64,000 nucleotides of DNA from Methanothermobacter thermautotrophicus. Its GTDB lineage: Archaea > Methanobacteriota > Methanobacteria > Methanobacteriales > Methanothermobacteraceae. Within the stretch, counting starts at the first letter, position 1; every line of letters starts with the position of its first letter. The stretch lies in assembly GCF_014889545.1 (NCBI RefSeq), contig NZ_QKOF01000005.1, positions 124,001 to 188,000 of the forward strand, given 5' to 3'. The position numbers were made by a program, and so were the translations under genes. The notes beneath the pieces are model-generated. The model searched no databases, had not been told where the DNA came from, and worked only from the letters and a program-made list of their open reading frames with translations. Below are positions 25,402 through 33,752 of this stretch, piece after piece.

Positions 25402-26798
25402 TCAGACATTCACTCTGTAAACAGAAAAGTCCCTGTTCCTGTAAACAAGTCTGGAGTAGGGGGGAGTCCTGTCCTCATTATCCAGGATTATGTAGCCCAC
25501 CCTGTCCCTCATTATATCATGCTTCGTATAGTCAAAGCTGCTGATATACTTTTCCGCGTTGAGCGAACGGATGGTTCCCGGCCCATAACCGCCCGCCGAT
25601 ACCGGTTGCCCTGAAACTGCAACTATGGCGGGTTGGATGCGGTAGTCAGACACAACAACAGTCTTATGGTCTCCGTTATACTTGAACCACTCTGCAATAT
25701 CGAGTTCAGAATCTGAAACCGCGGGTTTTATGAAGCTTGCAAGGGAGTAACCATCATAGATGCAGTAAAGGGATATAAGCAAAATAATTGCGTAAAAGGA
25801 CCATTTACCATTAGTTATCCGTATTGAAGTCAAAAGAGCGGCTCCCAGTGTTGCCATCGGGAAGAGGGCGAAGTACAGTATCCGGTCCGAGAGGACCTTC
25901 AAACCCAGAAGGTGGCCAGCTGTAAGTGCCAGAACGAATACAGACCAGACAGCCATTATAACATCCTTTTTCTCCCTCCGTCCAGCCGCATGAACAATTC
26001 CTGCCAATGAAAATATGGTGAGCAGAACCCCCAGATGGGTGATGTATCCCTTCAGATGTAGTGCACTGGTCGGCGGTGACCTGAATACAAAACCGTATTT
26101 AACTATAGGGGTGCATACCAGACAGATGCAACTAAAAGACCGGACCCGAGGATTATTAATAGATTCCCTGGTCTGATATCATATCTCCCAATGTAAAGGG
26201 CCATGGTTGAGAGGGTAAGCACTGCTAAAATTATGGAGGCAGAAAGGAGATGGGTCATTAACATTAACCCCAGGAGCAAGCCGGTTAAAACAGGGTAAAG
26301 CCTTGAGCAACTTTCCATGGACTTGTAGTACCCATAAACAAGGATGGGGATGGATATCATCGCAAGGGACTCAGGGATTGGGGACATCATCCTTATGAAG
26401 AACAGGCTTGAAAATAGGAAAATGCCTGTTAAGAATCCTGCCAGAGGTCCGTACAGTTTTCCTGAGACATATGAAAATGACAGTACAATGAGAAATGCAA
26501 ACACTGGCTGTATGAATCTGGAGACTGTGAAAAACCCCAGGCCGGTTATTTTAGTGAGAAAAACCAGCATTATGTGAAAGAGGGGCGGATAATATATGGG
26601 TCTCCCATAGGGGGCGTAGGTTAGAGGATCCCAGAACACGATACCCTTCTCCATGTAAAGGGTGGCATTATGTATATGGTAATAGATATCCCATGTCAGC
26701 GGAACACCATACTTTAATGTGGGTATTAAAGCCAGGAAAAATGCGAATAGTGCCGGTAAAATGATTAAGAATACATCCCTCTTCCTCCAGATATCCAT
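25402..26798 (-). pseudogene. Polytopic membrane glycosyltransferase-like gene with one frameshift
   Basis: Two consecutive frames encode one protein of about 465 residues. The first (26798 down to 26103) begins MDIWRKRDVF after GGAGGG eight bases upstream and carries a WDIYYHIHNATLYMEKG loop after the first membrane span, like the acidic first loop of GT-C glycosyltransferases. It ends ...VASVWYAPL. The second frame continues without a start as IVKYGFVFRSPPTSALHLKG and on through several membrane spans to a soluble tail ending at 25402. Restoring one base in the run of four C (plus-strand G at 26108-26111) rejoins them. Either a recent loss mutation or a sequencing indel. The substrate is unknown; surface glycan or glycolipid assembly is plausible. 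Confidence 0.8.
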
Positions 26799-26810
26799 GT
26801 TCTTCCCTCC

Positions 26811-26936
26811 ATATTAGGTAATAGATACATATTAGGGATACATATTAGGTAATAGATAACTAATGTAGATGAGGTTTGTTAGCATGATTATTAAAGGTTA
26901 GCATGATTATTAAAGGGGTTAGCATGATTATTAAAG
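26811..26936 (+). repeat. Tandem repeats in the cab upstream region, including three copies of the start site
   Basis: GTTAGCATGATTATTAAAG occurs three times (26878-26896, 26897-26915, 26918-26936), giving three ATG codons at 26884, 26903 and 26924. The first opens a five-codon frame ending in TAG; the second is in frame with the third. Further upstream ATATTAGGTAATAGATA is repeated at 26811-26827 and 26842-26858. This is slippage-type expansion around a promoter and start codon. Confidence 0.9.
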
Positions 26937-27412
26937 ATATCCTCAGAAAAAATCAGGACTTCAAGTTCCAGGATCTGTCAGATTTAAAACCTTCCCCGAA
27001 GCTGTGTATCATCACATGCATGGACTCCAGACTCATAGGTCTCCTTGAGAGGGCCCTTGGGATCGGGAGGGGTGATGCGAAGGTAATAAAGAACGCGGGT
27101 AACATTGTGGATGATGGGGTTATAAGATCCGCTGCAGTTGCCATATACGCCCTGGGTGTTAATGAGATCATCATAGTCGGCCACACCGATTGTGGGATGG
27201 CACGCCTTGATGAGGATCTCATAGTCTCAAGGATGAGGGAACTCGGGGTTGAGGAGGATGTCATTGAGGATTTCAGTATCAGTGCTCTCAATCCAATAGC
27301 TGATGAGGAAGAGAATGTGATTGAGGGTGTTAAGAGGCTGAAGTCATCCCCCCTCATACCAGCATCCATAGGGGTCCACGGACTGATAATAGACATAAAC
27401 ACAGAAGATTAA
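26924..27412 (+). CDS. cab: Beta-class carbonic anhydrase, C-terminus altered by a likely one-base deletion
   Basis: A 162-residue clade of small beta-carbonic anhydrases known from Methanothermobacter (Cab), interconverting CO2 and bicarbonate. Zinc ligands are Cys and Asp in CMDSRL and His-x-x-Cys in GHTDCG. The third ATG is taken as the start because AGGGG lies six bases before it; ATG 26903 adds seven residues. The protein ends DINTED, but inserting one G near 27404 would give DINTGRLKPLYIDEG and a stop at 27436-27438, matching the family C-terminus (TGxL). The last dozen residues are therefore probably lost here by a frameshift or a base-calling error. The active site is unaffected. Confidence 0.9.
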   Translation: MIIKDILRKNQDFKFQDLSDLKPSPKLCIITCMDSRLIGLLERALGIGRGDAKVIKNAGNIVDDGVIRSAAVAIYALGVNEIIIVGHTDCGMARLDEDLIVSRMRELGVEEDVIEDFSISALNPIADEEENVIEGVKRLKSSPLIPASIGVHGLIIDINTED

Positions 27413-27434
27413 AGCCACTTTACATTGATGAAGG

Positions 27435-27848
27435 TTAACCATAACCAGGGAGAGGTCTCAAACCTGAAGGTTCCTCTACGGCCACCTCAAGTAATCCCCT
27501 GTACTCCTTCACCCTCCCAGTTACCTGTACTCTCATCCCCTTCAGCAGCAGAAGGTCAGGGCCATTCCTCTTTATTGTCTCTGCTGTTGATTCAAACATA
27601 ACAGCCGTTATTGTACCGGTGCCATCATTTATTTTCAGAAATAGGATCCCCGAGTGTTCTGATTCGTGGACATCAGTCACTGTGCCCTCGACTGTAACCT
27701 TCCTGTCAATCATACCCCTTTCAATCTGAGCTATTTTAATAAGGTCCGGTGTGAGGGTCGCCGAAGAGATTATCATTCCGGTAAACCCGGCGAGTCCCAG
27801 CATGGCTGATATTATGAGCAGTTTCCTATCATCCAGAAGGGTTCCCAT
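27435..27848 (-). CDS. Membrane-anchored OB-fold protein
   Basis: A 137-residue protein with an N-terminal hydrophobic segment (LLIISAMLGLAGFTGMIISSA, about residues 10-30) followed by an OB-fold (DRKVTVEGTVTDVHESEHSGILFLKINDGTGTITAVMF...VQVTGRVKEYRGLLEVAV), the tRNA-anticodon/nucleic-acid-binding type. A single anchor with the OB domain probably outside the membrane suggests binding of a ligand or nucleic acid at the cell surface; no function is known to me. It converges on cab, and the intact cab reading frame would overlap its stop. Confidence 0.7.
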   Translation of the reverse strand: MGTLLDDRKLLIISAMLGLAGFTGMIISSATLTPDLIKIAQIERGMIDRKVTVEGTVTDVHESEHSGILFLKINDGTGTITAVMFESTAETIKRNGPDLLLLKGMRVQVTGRVKEYRGLLEVAVEEPSGLRPLPGYG

Positions 27849-27873
27849 AGAAATTATTAATACTATATACTAT

Positions 27874-29562
27874 TTAAATATTACTAACTTCTGGCTGCCC
27901 GGACTGGAAGAGGGATTCTATGCGTCCAACTGTATCAACATCGTCCAGGCACAGATCGTCCCTTATACGTTTCACCACTGGAAAACGCAGGGAATAACCG
28001 CTTTCATACTCAGGACTCTTCACTATCTCACTGTAGGCAACCTCAAGTATTATTTCTGGTCTGACCAAAAGCTTCCGTCCCTTCCTCTCAATGGCAAGTT
28101 TTTCCATCCTCTCTGAGAGTTGCTGGAGTGTCTCATCGTCAAGACCCGTTGCAACATGTGCAACCGTAACAAGATCCCCGCTATCCTCATCCCTAGCAGC
28201 CAGGAGATAGGATCCCACCAGATGTGCCCTTTTACCCCTGCCATAGGTGCCACCGACCACAATGAGGTCCAGGGTCTCGGGTTCCGCCTTAAACTTAAGC
28301 ATCTTCTTACCCCTTATGCCAGGTATGTACGGTGCCTCGGTATCCTTTATCATTATACCCTCATGTCCCTCTCTTATTGACTCCTTGAAGAGCCATAAAG
28401 CATCATCAAGGTTATCTGGACCCACATCAACCATGCGACTCGCTTCAACCTTTCCAGGTATCTCTGAGAGTATTGACTCAAGGGCCTCCCTCCTCCTTCT
28501 TAGGGGCTCATCAATCAGGGGTCCCCTGTGGTAGAGGACATCAAAGAGGAATAGTGAGAGGGGAACCTCCCTTTTAAGTCTCCCTATATCATATTTTCTT
28601 CTAACACGCTGGAGTATGTACTGGAAGGATGCTGGCCTCCCATCCATGGTGACTATGATTTCACCCTCAACTATGTAGTCATCATCGGGAAGGGCCTCCT
28701 CAACACCCTCAAGTATCTCAGGCACCGCCGCGGTTATGTTCTCAAGCCTCCGTGTGAAGATGGATATATCATCCCCGCATCTGTGTATCTGGACCCTTAT
28801 ACCATCATATTTGGTTTCACAGAAGGCCCTTCCAAGCTCCATTATGGCGGATTCTATGCTGCTGGCAAGCTGTGCCAGCATGGGTTTCACGGGTCTTCCA
28901 GGTTCAAGGTTGAGTCTTCCAAGACCAGACTCCCCCTCCTCACTTGCAACAGAGGCCACCATTCCCAGGTCATTTGTGAGCATGTGGGCCCTCTCAACGA
29001 GAGAAGGGTCAACCTCAAAGGCCCGGGCAATGGCTTCCCTTATTATACCCTCTGCCACGCCAACCCGCAGTTCCTCAAGTACCGTCCTTGTTATATACCG
29101 TGCCTCAAGGGGCTTTGCCTGCGATAGGACCTCAACCAGTATGTTTATCTTCTTTGACTGTGCTCTATCACCGGAAGCAGATGCCAGGGCCTTCAGTCTA
29201 CTGTAAACAAATTCGACCGTTAGGGGTCGTGAAAAAAAGGTTGTCTGAGTTTTCCTGGAGAAGAGTTTCTCACTTGCAAGACCTATATCGCCCTGTTCCC
29301 TTATTTCATCCTCGATTTCCTCCAGGGAAACCCCCACAACCAGGGATATAGCCTTCATGAGCAGCTTTATGCCAACCCCAAGTTCCTCCTCGCTCCAGAT
29401 GGGAAAAACCCTGCCAAGCATGAGAATTGTTACAACAGGCAGAAGTTCCTTATCAACACTCCTCAGGAGCTCCGCAAGTATTTCAGTCTTTTCAAGGCGT
29501 TTTGTGGTTGATTCGAGTCTGTGGTATACCTCTGCAAGTTCCATATAGAGCAATTCCCTCAT
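27874..29562 (-). CDS. lig: ATP-dependent DNA ligase
   Basis: A 562-residue archaeal replicative ligase: an N-terminal DNA-binding domain (LAEVYHRLESTTKRLEKTEI...), adenylation domain with the nucleotidyl Lys in CETKYDGIRVQIH (motif I), then VEGEIIV (III), FLFDVLY (IIIa), EGIMIKD (IV), KMLKFK (V) and the C-terminal OB domain. It seals nicks in Okazaki fragments. The start is uncertain: ATG 29562 gives the length I recall for the Methanothermobacter enzyme, while ATG 29544 and 29574 are also in frame. It lies downstream of a winged-helix regulator gene on the same strand. Confidence 0.95.
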   Translation of the reverse strand: MRELLYMELAEVYHRLESTTKRLEKTEILAELLRSVDKELLPVVTILMLGRVFPIWSEEELGVGIKLLMKAISLVVGVSLEEIEDEIREQGDIGLASEKLFSRKTQTTFFSRPLTVEFVYSRLKALASASGDRAQSKKINILVEVLSQAKPLEARYITRTVLEELRVGVAEGIIREAIARAFEVDPSLVERAHMLTNDLGMVASVASEEGESGLGRLNLEPGRPVKPMLAQLASSIESAIMELGRAFCETKYDGIRVQIHRCGDDISIFTRRLENITAAVPEILEGVEEALPDDDYIVEGEIIVTMDGRPASFQYILQRVRRKYDIGRLKREVPLSLFLFDVLYHRGPLIDEPLRRRREALESILSEIPGKVEASRMVDVGPDNLDDALWLFKESIREGHEGIMIKDTEAPYIPGIRGKKMLKFKAEPETLDLIVVGGTYGRGKRAHLVGSYLLAARDEDSGDLVTVAHVATGLDDETLQQLSERMEKLAIERKGRKLLVRPEIILEVAYSEIVKSPEYESGYSLRFPVVKRIRDDLCLDDVDTVGRIESLFQSGQPEVSNI

Positions 29563-29613
29563 CCCCTCACTCATCTGAACATGTAAAACCTCATTGCCCT
29601 TATTCTTCAAGCC

Positions 29614-30396
29614 CTATTCAGCAGGACACTCCTCCTCTGCTGGAACTTCAGCCATCTCCCTGAAGTGCCTGAATAGTCTCCATGCCCAGCCTATTGCCTC
29701 CTCATCCCTTGAAAAGAGGAATCTCGCAGGATCATAGAGACCATTGGACATGAAGAGGGAGAGGGCCATTGCTGTGTCTGTTATTATGAGGCTGAACCTC
29801 AGTTCAGAATCGATGGTGCTGATTTTAACATTTTCCCCTGCTTTCTCCAGTTCAAGGGCATCTGCAACATCCCCTGAGAGTATCATCTCGGTCCTTATCC
29901 CTGATTTCAGGAGGTCCTCATAGAATGGGTGTTGAACGCCCGAAACTATCCACACCCTGCCGGAGTTCAGGACGTTCTCTGCAACGATCTCATAAGGCTC
30001 TGTGAGGTTTTCAGGTTTTGCCTCGAGGAGTGATGCCCCCTCAAGGGATTCTATACTATAGAGGAGGGATTCCGGTAGGGACCTGAGGTCATGGTCAAGC
30101 AGGAAATCCGAGAGTTCCCTGACCACTGAGATCGTCCTTATGATCCCCTGAACCTTGAGGGAGATTATCCTGCCGGTTGATGACAGTTCATATTTACGGT
30201 TGACCCTGGATACCATACCCTTCTCCTCGAGCTGATATATGGCGTGTAGAATTGTTGATGAACTCGATTTTATGATGGATCTCATCTGAGAGAGTTCCAT
30301 CGGGCCATCCATCAGCGCCATTAAAACTCTGAGCCTTATCTCAGATGAGAAAAGAAATTTGATGTCCTTTCTGACTTCGCTGAATGCTTCAAGCAA
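29614..30396 (-). CDS. Winged-helix transcriptional regulator, methanogen DUF1724 type
   Basis: A 260-residue protein: an N-terminal winged helix (about residues 15-85; FSSEIRLRVLMALMDGPMELSQMRSIIKSS... then RKYELSSTGR for the wing) and a C-terminal ligand-type domain with VWIVSGVQHPFYEDLLKSGI. Methanogen genomes carry many such regulators of unknown signal. The start is TTG 30396 with GGAG nine bases upstream; it begins just past the stop of the upstream redox gene (30411), suggesting cotranscription. Confidence 0.8.
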   Translation of the reverse strand: MLEAFSEVRKDIKFLFSSEIRLRVLMALMDGPMELSQMRSIIKSSSSTILHAIYQLEEKGMVSRVNRKYELSSTGRIISLKVQGIIRTISVVRELSDFLLDHDLRSLPESLLYSIESLEGASLLEAKPENLTEPYEIVAENVLNSGRVWIVSGVQHPFYEDLLKSGIRTEMILSGDVADALELEKAGENVKISTIDSELRFSLIITDTAMALSLFMSNGLYDPARFLFSRDEEAIGWAWRLFRHFREMAEVPAEEECPAE

Positions 30397-30410
30397 GACC
30401 AGACACTCCT

Positions 30411-30866
30411 CTATTCAATGAAAACATCGAATTTTCCTGCAACGCCACAGATGGGGCAGGGTTCAGGAGGGATCTTCCTTGCGCAGAGATACCCGCAGAT
30501 TCGGCACCTCAGCACGGGTATCTTAAGGCCAGATGGTGCCCTGACAGGAGCGCTCCCCATTTCTCGCCTCTCGGGTATGGATCTGAACTCAACGTCCTCA
30601 TCCCTTACATAGAGTCCACAGTAGCATGTCCCGTATTCCTCAATGTCATCATCCCTGTAATCACACGGGCATACTATATCCCTGTCCTCCTCAGGGTTGC
30701 CTGATGCGAGTCTGCAGGGGCAGGAATCATAACCATACCTTTTCCTGTTAACCAGCATCCCCCTTAGCAGTTCCATCACGAATTCCCTGTCAGGATTAAG
30801 CTTATAACCTGATTTCTCTGCGGATTCCCTAACCTCTCTGTACATTGCCCTTAGTTCATCCTTCAT
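30411..30866 (-). CDS. Ferredoxin:thioredoxin reductase catalytic-subunit-like protein with C-terminal rubredoxin-like domain
   Basis: A 151-residue fusion. Residues about 1-95 match the FTR catalytic fold: CPC, then CPC, then CYC, the Cys set that holds the [4Fe-4S] cluster next to the redox-active disulfide (DSCPCRLASG, DIVCPCDYRD, GTCYCGLYV). Residues about 115-151 carry two CxxC pairs (CRICGYLC, CPICG) of a rubrerythrin-type rubredoxin domain binding Fe or Zn. Such FTR homologues in methanogens reduce thioredoxin- or glutaredoxin-like proteins with electrons from ferredoxin. The gene right upstream is a CGWC glutaredoxin-like protein, its likely substrate. Confidence 0.88.
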   Translation of the reverse strand: MKDELRAMYREVRESAEKSGYKLNPDREFVMELLRGMLVNRKRYGYDSCPCRLASGNPEEDRDIVCPCDYRDDDIEEYGTCYCGLYVRDEDVEFRSIPERREMGSAPVRAPSGLKIPVLRCRICGYLCARKIPPEPCPICGVAGKFDVFIE

Positions 30867-30874
30867 GATGATCC

Positions 30875-31153
30875 CTACCTGAGGGATGATTTTATTGAGA
30901 GTGGATCGAATCCCACCACCACGTCCTCATCGTCTATTACAAGTGTTGGGAATGAGAGGGATGGGTTCCACTTCTTAAGCTCCTCAATTATGTTCTCACG
31001 TTCCTCTCCCTCAAGAAGGTCGACATATATGTAATCATAGGCCACGCCCAGTTCTTCCAGCAGCTCTCGTGTCTTTTTGCACCATCCGCATGTGCTGAGT
31101 GCAAAGAGCCTTACGCTGCCCCTTTCAGTACCTTCAACATGCTCGAATCCCAT
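30875..31153 (-). CDS. Glutaredoxin/NrdH-like redox protein
   Basis: A 92-residue thioredoxin-fold protein: VRLFALSTCGWCKKTRELLEEL (active site CGWC, about residues 22-25), YIYVDL, the cis-Pro motif SFPTLVIDD, and VVGFD. It is eight bases upstream of the FTR-like gene and surely in the same operon; in methanogens NrdH-like partners accept electrons from FTR. It may feed thiol reduction of enzymes or ribonucleotide reductase. Confidence 0.88.
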   Translation of the reverse strand: MGFEHVEGTERGSVRLFALSTCGWCKKTRELLEELGVAYDYIYVDLLEGEERENIIEELKKWNPSLSFPTLVIDDEDVVVGFDPLSIKSSLR

Positions 31154-31210
31154 GTTACCACCATATTAATCTATGGTTCTGATCTCTAATAATCATTCCA
31201 GAGAGCTGAT

Positions 31211-32485
31211 TCATCTGTCTTCACGCAGTATCCTGAGGGCGCAGTATTCGCCACACATTGAGCACATCTCTGAATCCTCAATTGGGCACTGCATCCTGTA
31301 TTCATATGGCTTTTTTGAGTCAAAGGCCATTTTGAACTGTTTATCCCAGTCAAAGGACCTCCTTGCATCAGCCATTTCAAGCTCAGATTCCCATGCGCCT
31401 GGTAATTTTCTGGCGGCATCTGCGGCCTGGGCAGCTATCCTTGATGCGATGACACCCTCAATAACATCCTGAACCCCAGGTATCGCCAGGTGCTCTGCAG
31501 GTGTGACGTAACAGAGGAAATCCGCGCCGTTCATCGCAGCCACGGCACCACCTATGGCTGCGCTTATATGGTCATAGCCGGGCGCCATATCTGTTACAAT
31601 GGGTCCCAGGACATAGAAGGGTGCGCCGTCGCAGAGCTCCTTCTGTATCTTCATGTTGGCGGCTATCTGGTCCAGTGGCATGTGGCCGGGTCCCTCAACC
31701 ATGCACTGGACATCTGCATCACGCGCCCTCTCAACGAGCTCTGCAAGGGTGAGGAGCTCACTGATCTGGGGTATGTCAGAAGCGTCTGCCAGACACCCTG
31801 GCCTGAGGCCATCCCCGAGGCTGAGTGTGACATCATACTCGTAGGCCACCTCCAGTAGGTACTCATAGTTACTGTATAGTGGATTCTCCTCCTGGTTGTG
31901 GATTATCCATGCTGCAAGGAATGCTCCTCCCCTGCTAACTATCCCCATTATCCTCCCTGATCTCTGAGCCCTTTCAACGGTTTCCATGGTGATCCCTGAG
32001 TGCACCGTCATGAAGTCAACACCATCCCGGGCCTGGTTCTCTATGGCCCTGAACATGTCATCCTCATCCATGTCCACAACGGCTCCATCTGACATGAAGG
32101 CCTCAACACCGGCCTCGTAGATGGGTACCGTGCCCACAGGAACGTCAACAGCACCCATGACAGCCCTCCTCACATCCCTCAGCATGGGGCCTGTGCTGAG
32201 GTCCATTATGGCATCTGCACCATATTCAACTGCGGCGAGTGCCTTATCAACCTCAAGTTCAATGTCCTCTATCTTTGAGGATGAACCGATATTTGCATTG
32301 ATCTTTGTTGAGAGGTTCCCCCCTATACCGCAGGGTGATGACTCCCTGTTAATATTGGAGGGTATGACAATTCGGCCATCTGCAATACCTCTGATGAGCA
32401 TCTGAATGTCAAGGTTTTCTTTCCGGGCAACCTCCTCCATTTCAGGGGTTATATTGCCCTTTCTTGCTTCTTCCATCTGAGTCAC
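31211..32485 (-). CDS. thiC: Phosphomethylpyrimidine synthase ThiC
   Basis: A 424-residue non-canonical radical SAM enzyme rearranging aminoimidazole ribotide to HMP-phosphate in thiamine synthesis. It contains ADAIMDLSTGP, FMTVHSGIT, SRGGAFLAAW, VEGPGHMPLDQI, LGPIVTDMAPGYDHI and the C-terminal cluster motif CSMCGEYC. The GTG start at 32485 (reading MTQMEEARKGNI) has GAGG properly upstream; ATG 32476 is possible. It diverges from a CBS-domain gene. No TPP riboswitch is visible in the short intergenic space. Confidence 0.95.
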   Translation of the reverse strand: MTQMEEARKGNITPEMEEVARKENLDIQMLIRGIADGRIVIPSNINRESSPCGIGGNLSTKINANIGSSSKIEDIELEVDKALAAVEYGADAIMDLSTGPMLRDVRRAVMGAVDVPVGTVPIYEAGVEAFMSDGAVVDMDEDDMFRAIENQARDGVDFMTVHSGITMETVERAQRSGRIMGIVSRGGAFLAAWIIHNQEENPLYSNYEYLLEVAYEYDVTLSLGDGLRPGCLADASDIPQISELLTLAELVERARDADVQCMVEGPGHMPLDQIAANMKIQKELCDGAPFYVLGPIVTDMAPGYDHISAAIGGAVAAMNGADFLCYVTPAEHLAIPGVQDVIEGVIASRIAAQAADAARKLPGAWESELEMADARRSFDWDKQFKMAFDSKKPYEYRMQCPIEDSEMCSMCGEYCALRILREDR

Positions 32486-32501
32486 TTTGGATCCCTCAAT
32501 C

Positions 32502-32511
32502 TTAATATATG
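32502..32511. promoter_or_regulatory. TATA box for the CBS gene, and perhaps for thiC
   Basis: TTAATATATG is centred about 26 bases before ATG 32533, which would make the CBS mRNA leaderless. The same A/T core could serve thiC in the opposite direction. Confidence 0.4.
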
Positions 32512-32532
32512 AATATCAATAAAAATAATTTC

Positions 32533-32910
32533 ATGATCAGGAAGCTCCGTGCAAGGGATATAATGCTCCGTGATGTTATTGTTTCCCACCCCGATGACCT
32601 TGTTGCAGCCGCCAACCTCAAGATGGTCCGTGCGAACGTGGGTGGCGTCCCTGTTGTGGAGGGTGATAAACTTGTTGGACTCATAACCCACAGGGACATT
32701 CTACTTGCTGGTGGCGAGGCCCTGAAGCTACGTGTGAAGGACATAATGAGCCAGGACCTTGTTGTGATTGATGAGGAAACTCCTATAAGCAGGATAAGCA
32801 GGATAATGGCAGATACCGGATATCAGCGGATACCTGTTGTCAGGGACGGTAGACTCGTTGGACTCATAACCCAGAGCTGCATAATAAAAGCCCTTGCAGA
32901 TTACCTGTAA
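32533..32910 (+). CDS. CBS-domain pair protein
   Basis: A 125-residue protein made of two CBS motifs (MLRDVIVSHPDDLVAAANLKM...GVPVVEGDKLVGLITHRDIL and IMSQDLVVIDEETPISRISRIM...RIPVVRDGRLVGLITQSCII). Stand-alone CBS pairs bind adenine nucleotides, SAM or NADH and act as sensors. No effector domain is attached. ATG 32533 fits a leaderless start; an ATG at 32509 would add eight low-complexity residues inside the TATA region. It is divergent from thiC; a link to thiamine is not shown. Confidence 0.85.
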   Translation: MIRKLRARDIMLRDVIVSHPDDLVAAANLKMVRANVGGVPVVEGDKLVGLITHRDILLAGGEALKLRVKDIMSQDLVVIDEETPISRISRIMADTGYQRIPVVRDGRLVGLITQSCIIKALADYL

Positions 32911-32912
32911 TT

Positions 32913-33734
32913 TCATACCAGTGGGCGGGGAGATTCTGGACTTTTCCCGGAATCTTTTATACCACCCATCCTTTTAATTCGGAGTTCCATGAATTTTTTA
33001 CCTTTCTTTGTGCATGCATATACAGGTATTGCTGATCCTACCTTCAGGAGGGCCCTTCTATCGGCTATTCTTCTTATGTACTTTGATGCGCATGATGTTA
33101 CAACATCGGCTGTGTTAATCACCTTCTCGGCGCCCCTGTAGTCTATCCCTGTCAGGTGGACGGCGAATATGTAGATCTCGCCTCCATCCATTCCCCTCAG
33201 CCTCTCTGCCTCTGCAGGGTCAGCCACGGTGACAGCCACCCTATCATAGCCCATCTCAAGGGCCCTTTCAACCCCCTTAACCTGATCTATTGTGGCTTCT
33301 TCGGGTTCAAGGACTTTTTCTGGTCCTATAAACTTTATAACATCCTTCTCGGGTGATGTTTCCACCACTCCTGATATCCTGCCCCCTATTCCCTGTGCAA
33401 GTTCGGGTTCGGTGACTATGACTGTGCCTGCACCATCACATACCATGACTGCTGCGTCAACCTCGCCCTCCTCGAGAAGTGTTGAGATTATCTCAGAGAT
33501 GCCAAATGATAGAAAATCCCTCATTCTTAATTCACGATTAGCAGTACACATTCCGAAATCTTTAATGCGAAACTCGATATTTTGACGGATGGCCTCAGAT
33601 GTGATTTTTTCAATGCCACGGTACTTATGAAAGAGTGGACAGTAATCGATAAGTGGCTCGGATACATCAACCACCCTTCCATCACGCACGGTGACACGGC
33701 TTTTTCCAAGGGCCTCTATTACATGTTCACCCAC
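32913..33734 (-). CDS. Methanogenesis marker protein 8 (DUF2099) family
   Basis: A 273-residue protein of a family found almost only in methanogens. It starts MGEHVIEALGKSRVTVRDGRVVDVSEPLIDYCPLFHKYRGI and keeps cysteines in DYCPLF, GMCTANREL, VMVCDGAGTV and SCASKYI. The function is unknown; correlation with methanogenesis suggests a role in methyl-coenzyme M reductase chemistry or maturation. GTG 33734 is chosen because GAGG lies eight bases upstream; a GTG at 33743 overlaps that site. The adjacent Cys-rich gene (33753-34745) ends 18 bases upstream of it and is probably cotranscribed. Confidence 0.75.
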   Translation of the reverse strand: MGEHVIEALGKSRVTVRDGRVVDVSEPLIDYCPLFHKYRGIEKITSEAIRQNIEFRIKDFGMCTANRELRMRDFLSFGISEIISTLLEEGEVDAAVMVCDGAGTVIVTEPELAQGIGGRISGVVETSPEKDVIKFIGPEKVLEPEEATIDQVKGVERALEMGYDRVAVTVADPAEAERLRGMDGGEIYIFAVHLTGIDYRGAEKVINTADVVTSCASKYIRRIADRRALLKVGSAIPVYACTKKGKKFMELRIKRMGGIKDSGKSPESPRPLV

Positions 33735-33752
33735 AGAGAACACCTCAACAGC

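Noticed and set aside
25402-26007. A separate 201-residue membrane protein gene
   Set aside because: Its frame extends upstream without a start into the missing middle of the preceding gene, so it is the 3' half of one frameshifted gene.
32486-32532. A TPP riboswitch upstream of thiC
   Set aside because: The divergent gap is only a few dozen bases and holds promoter-like A/T sequence, too short for the aptamer.
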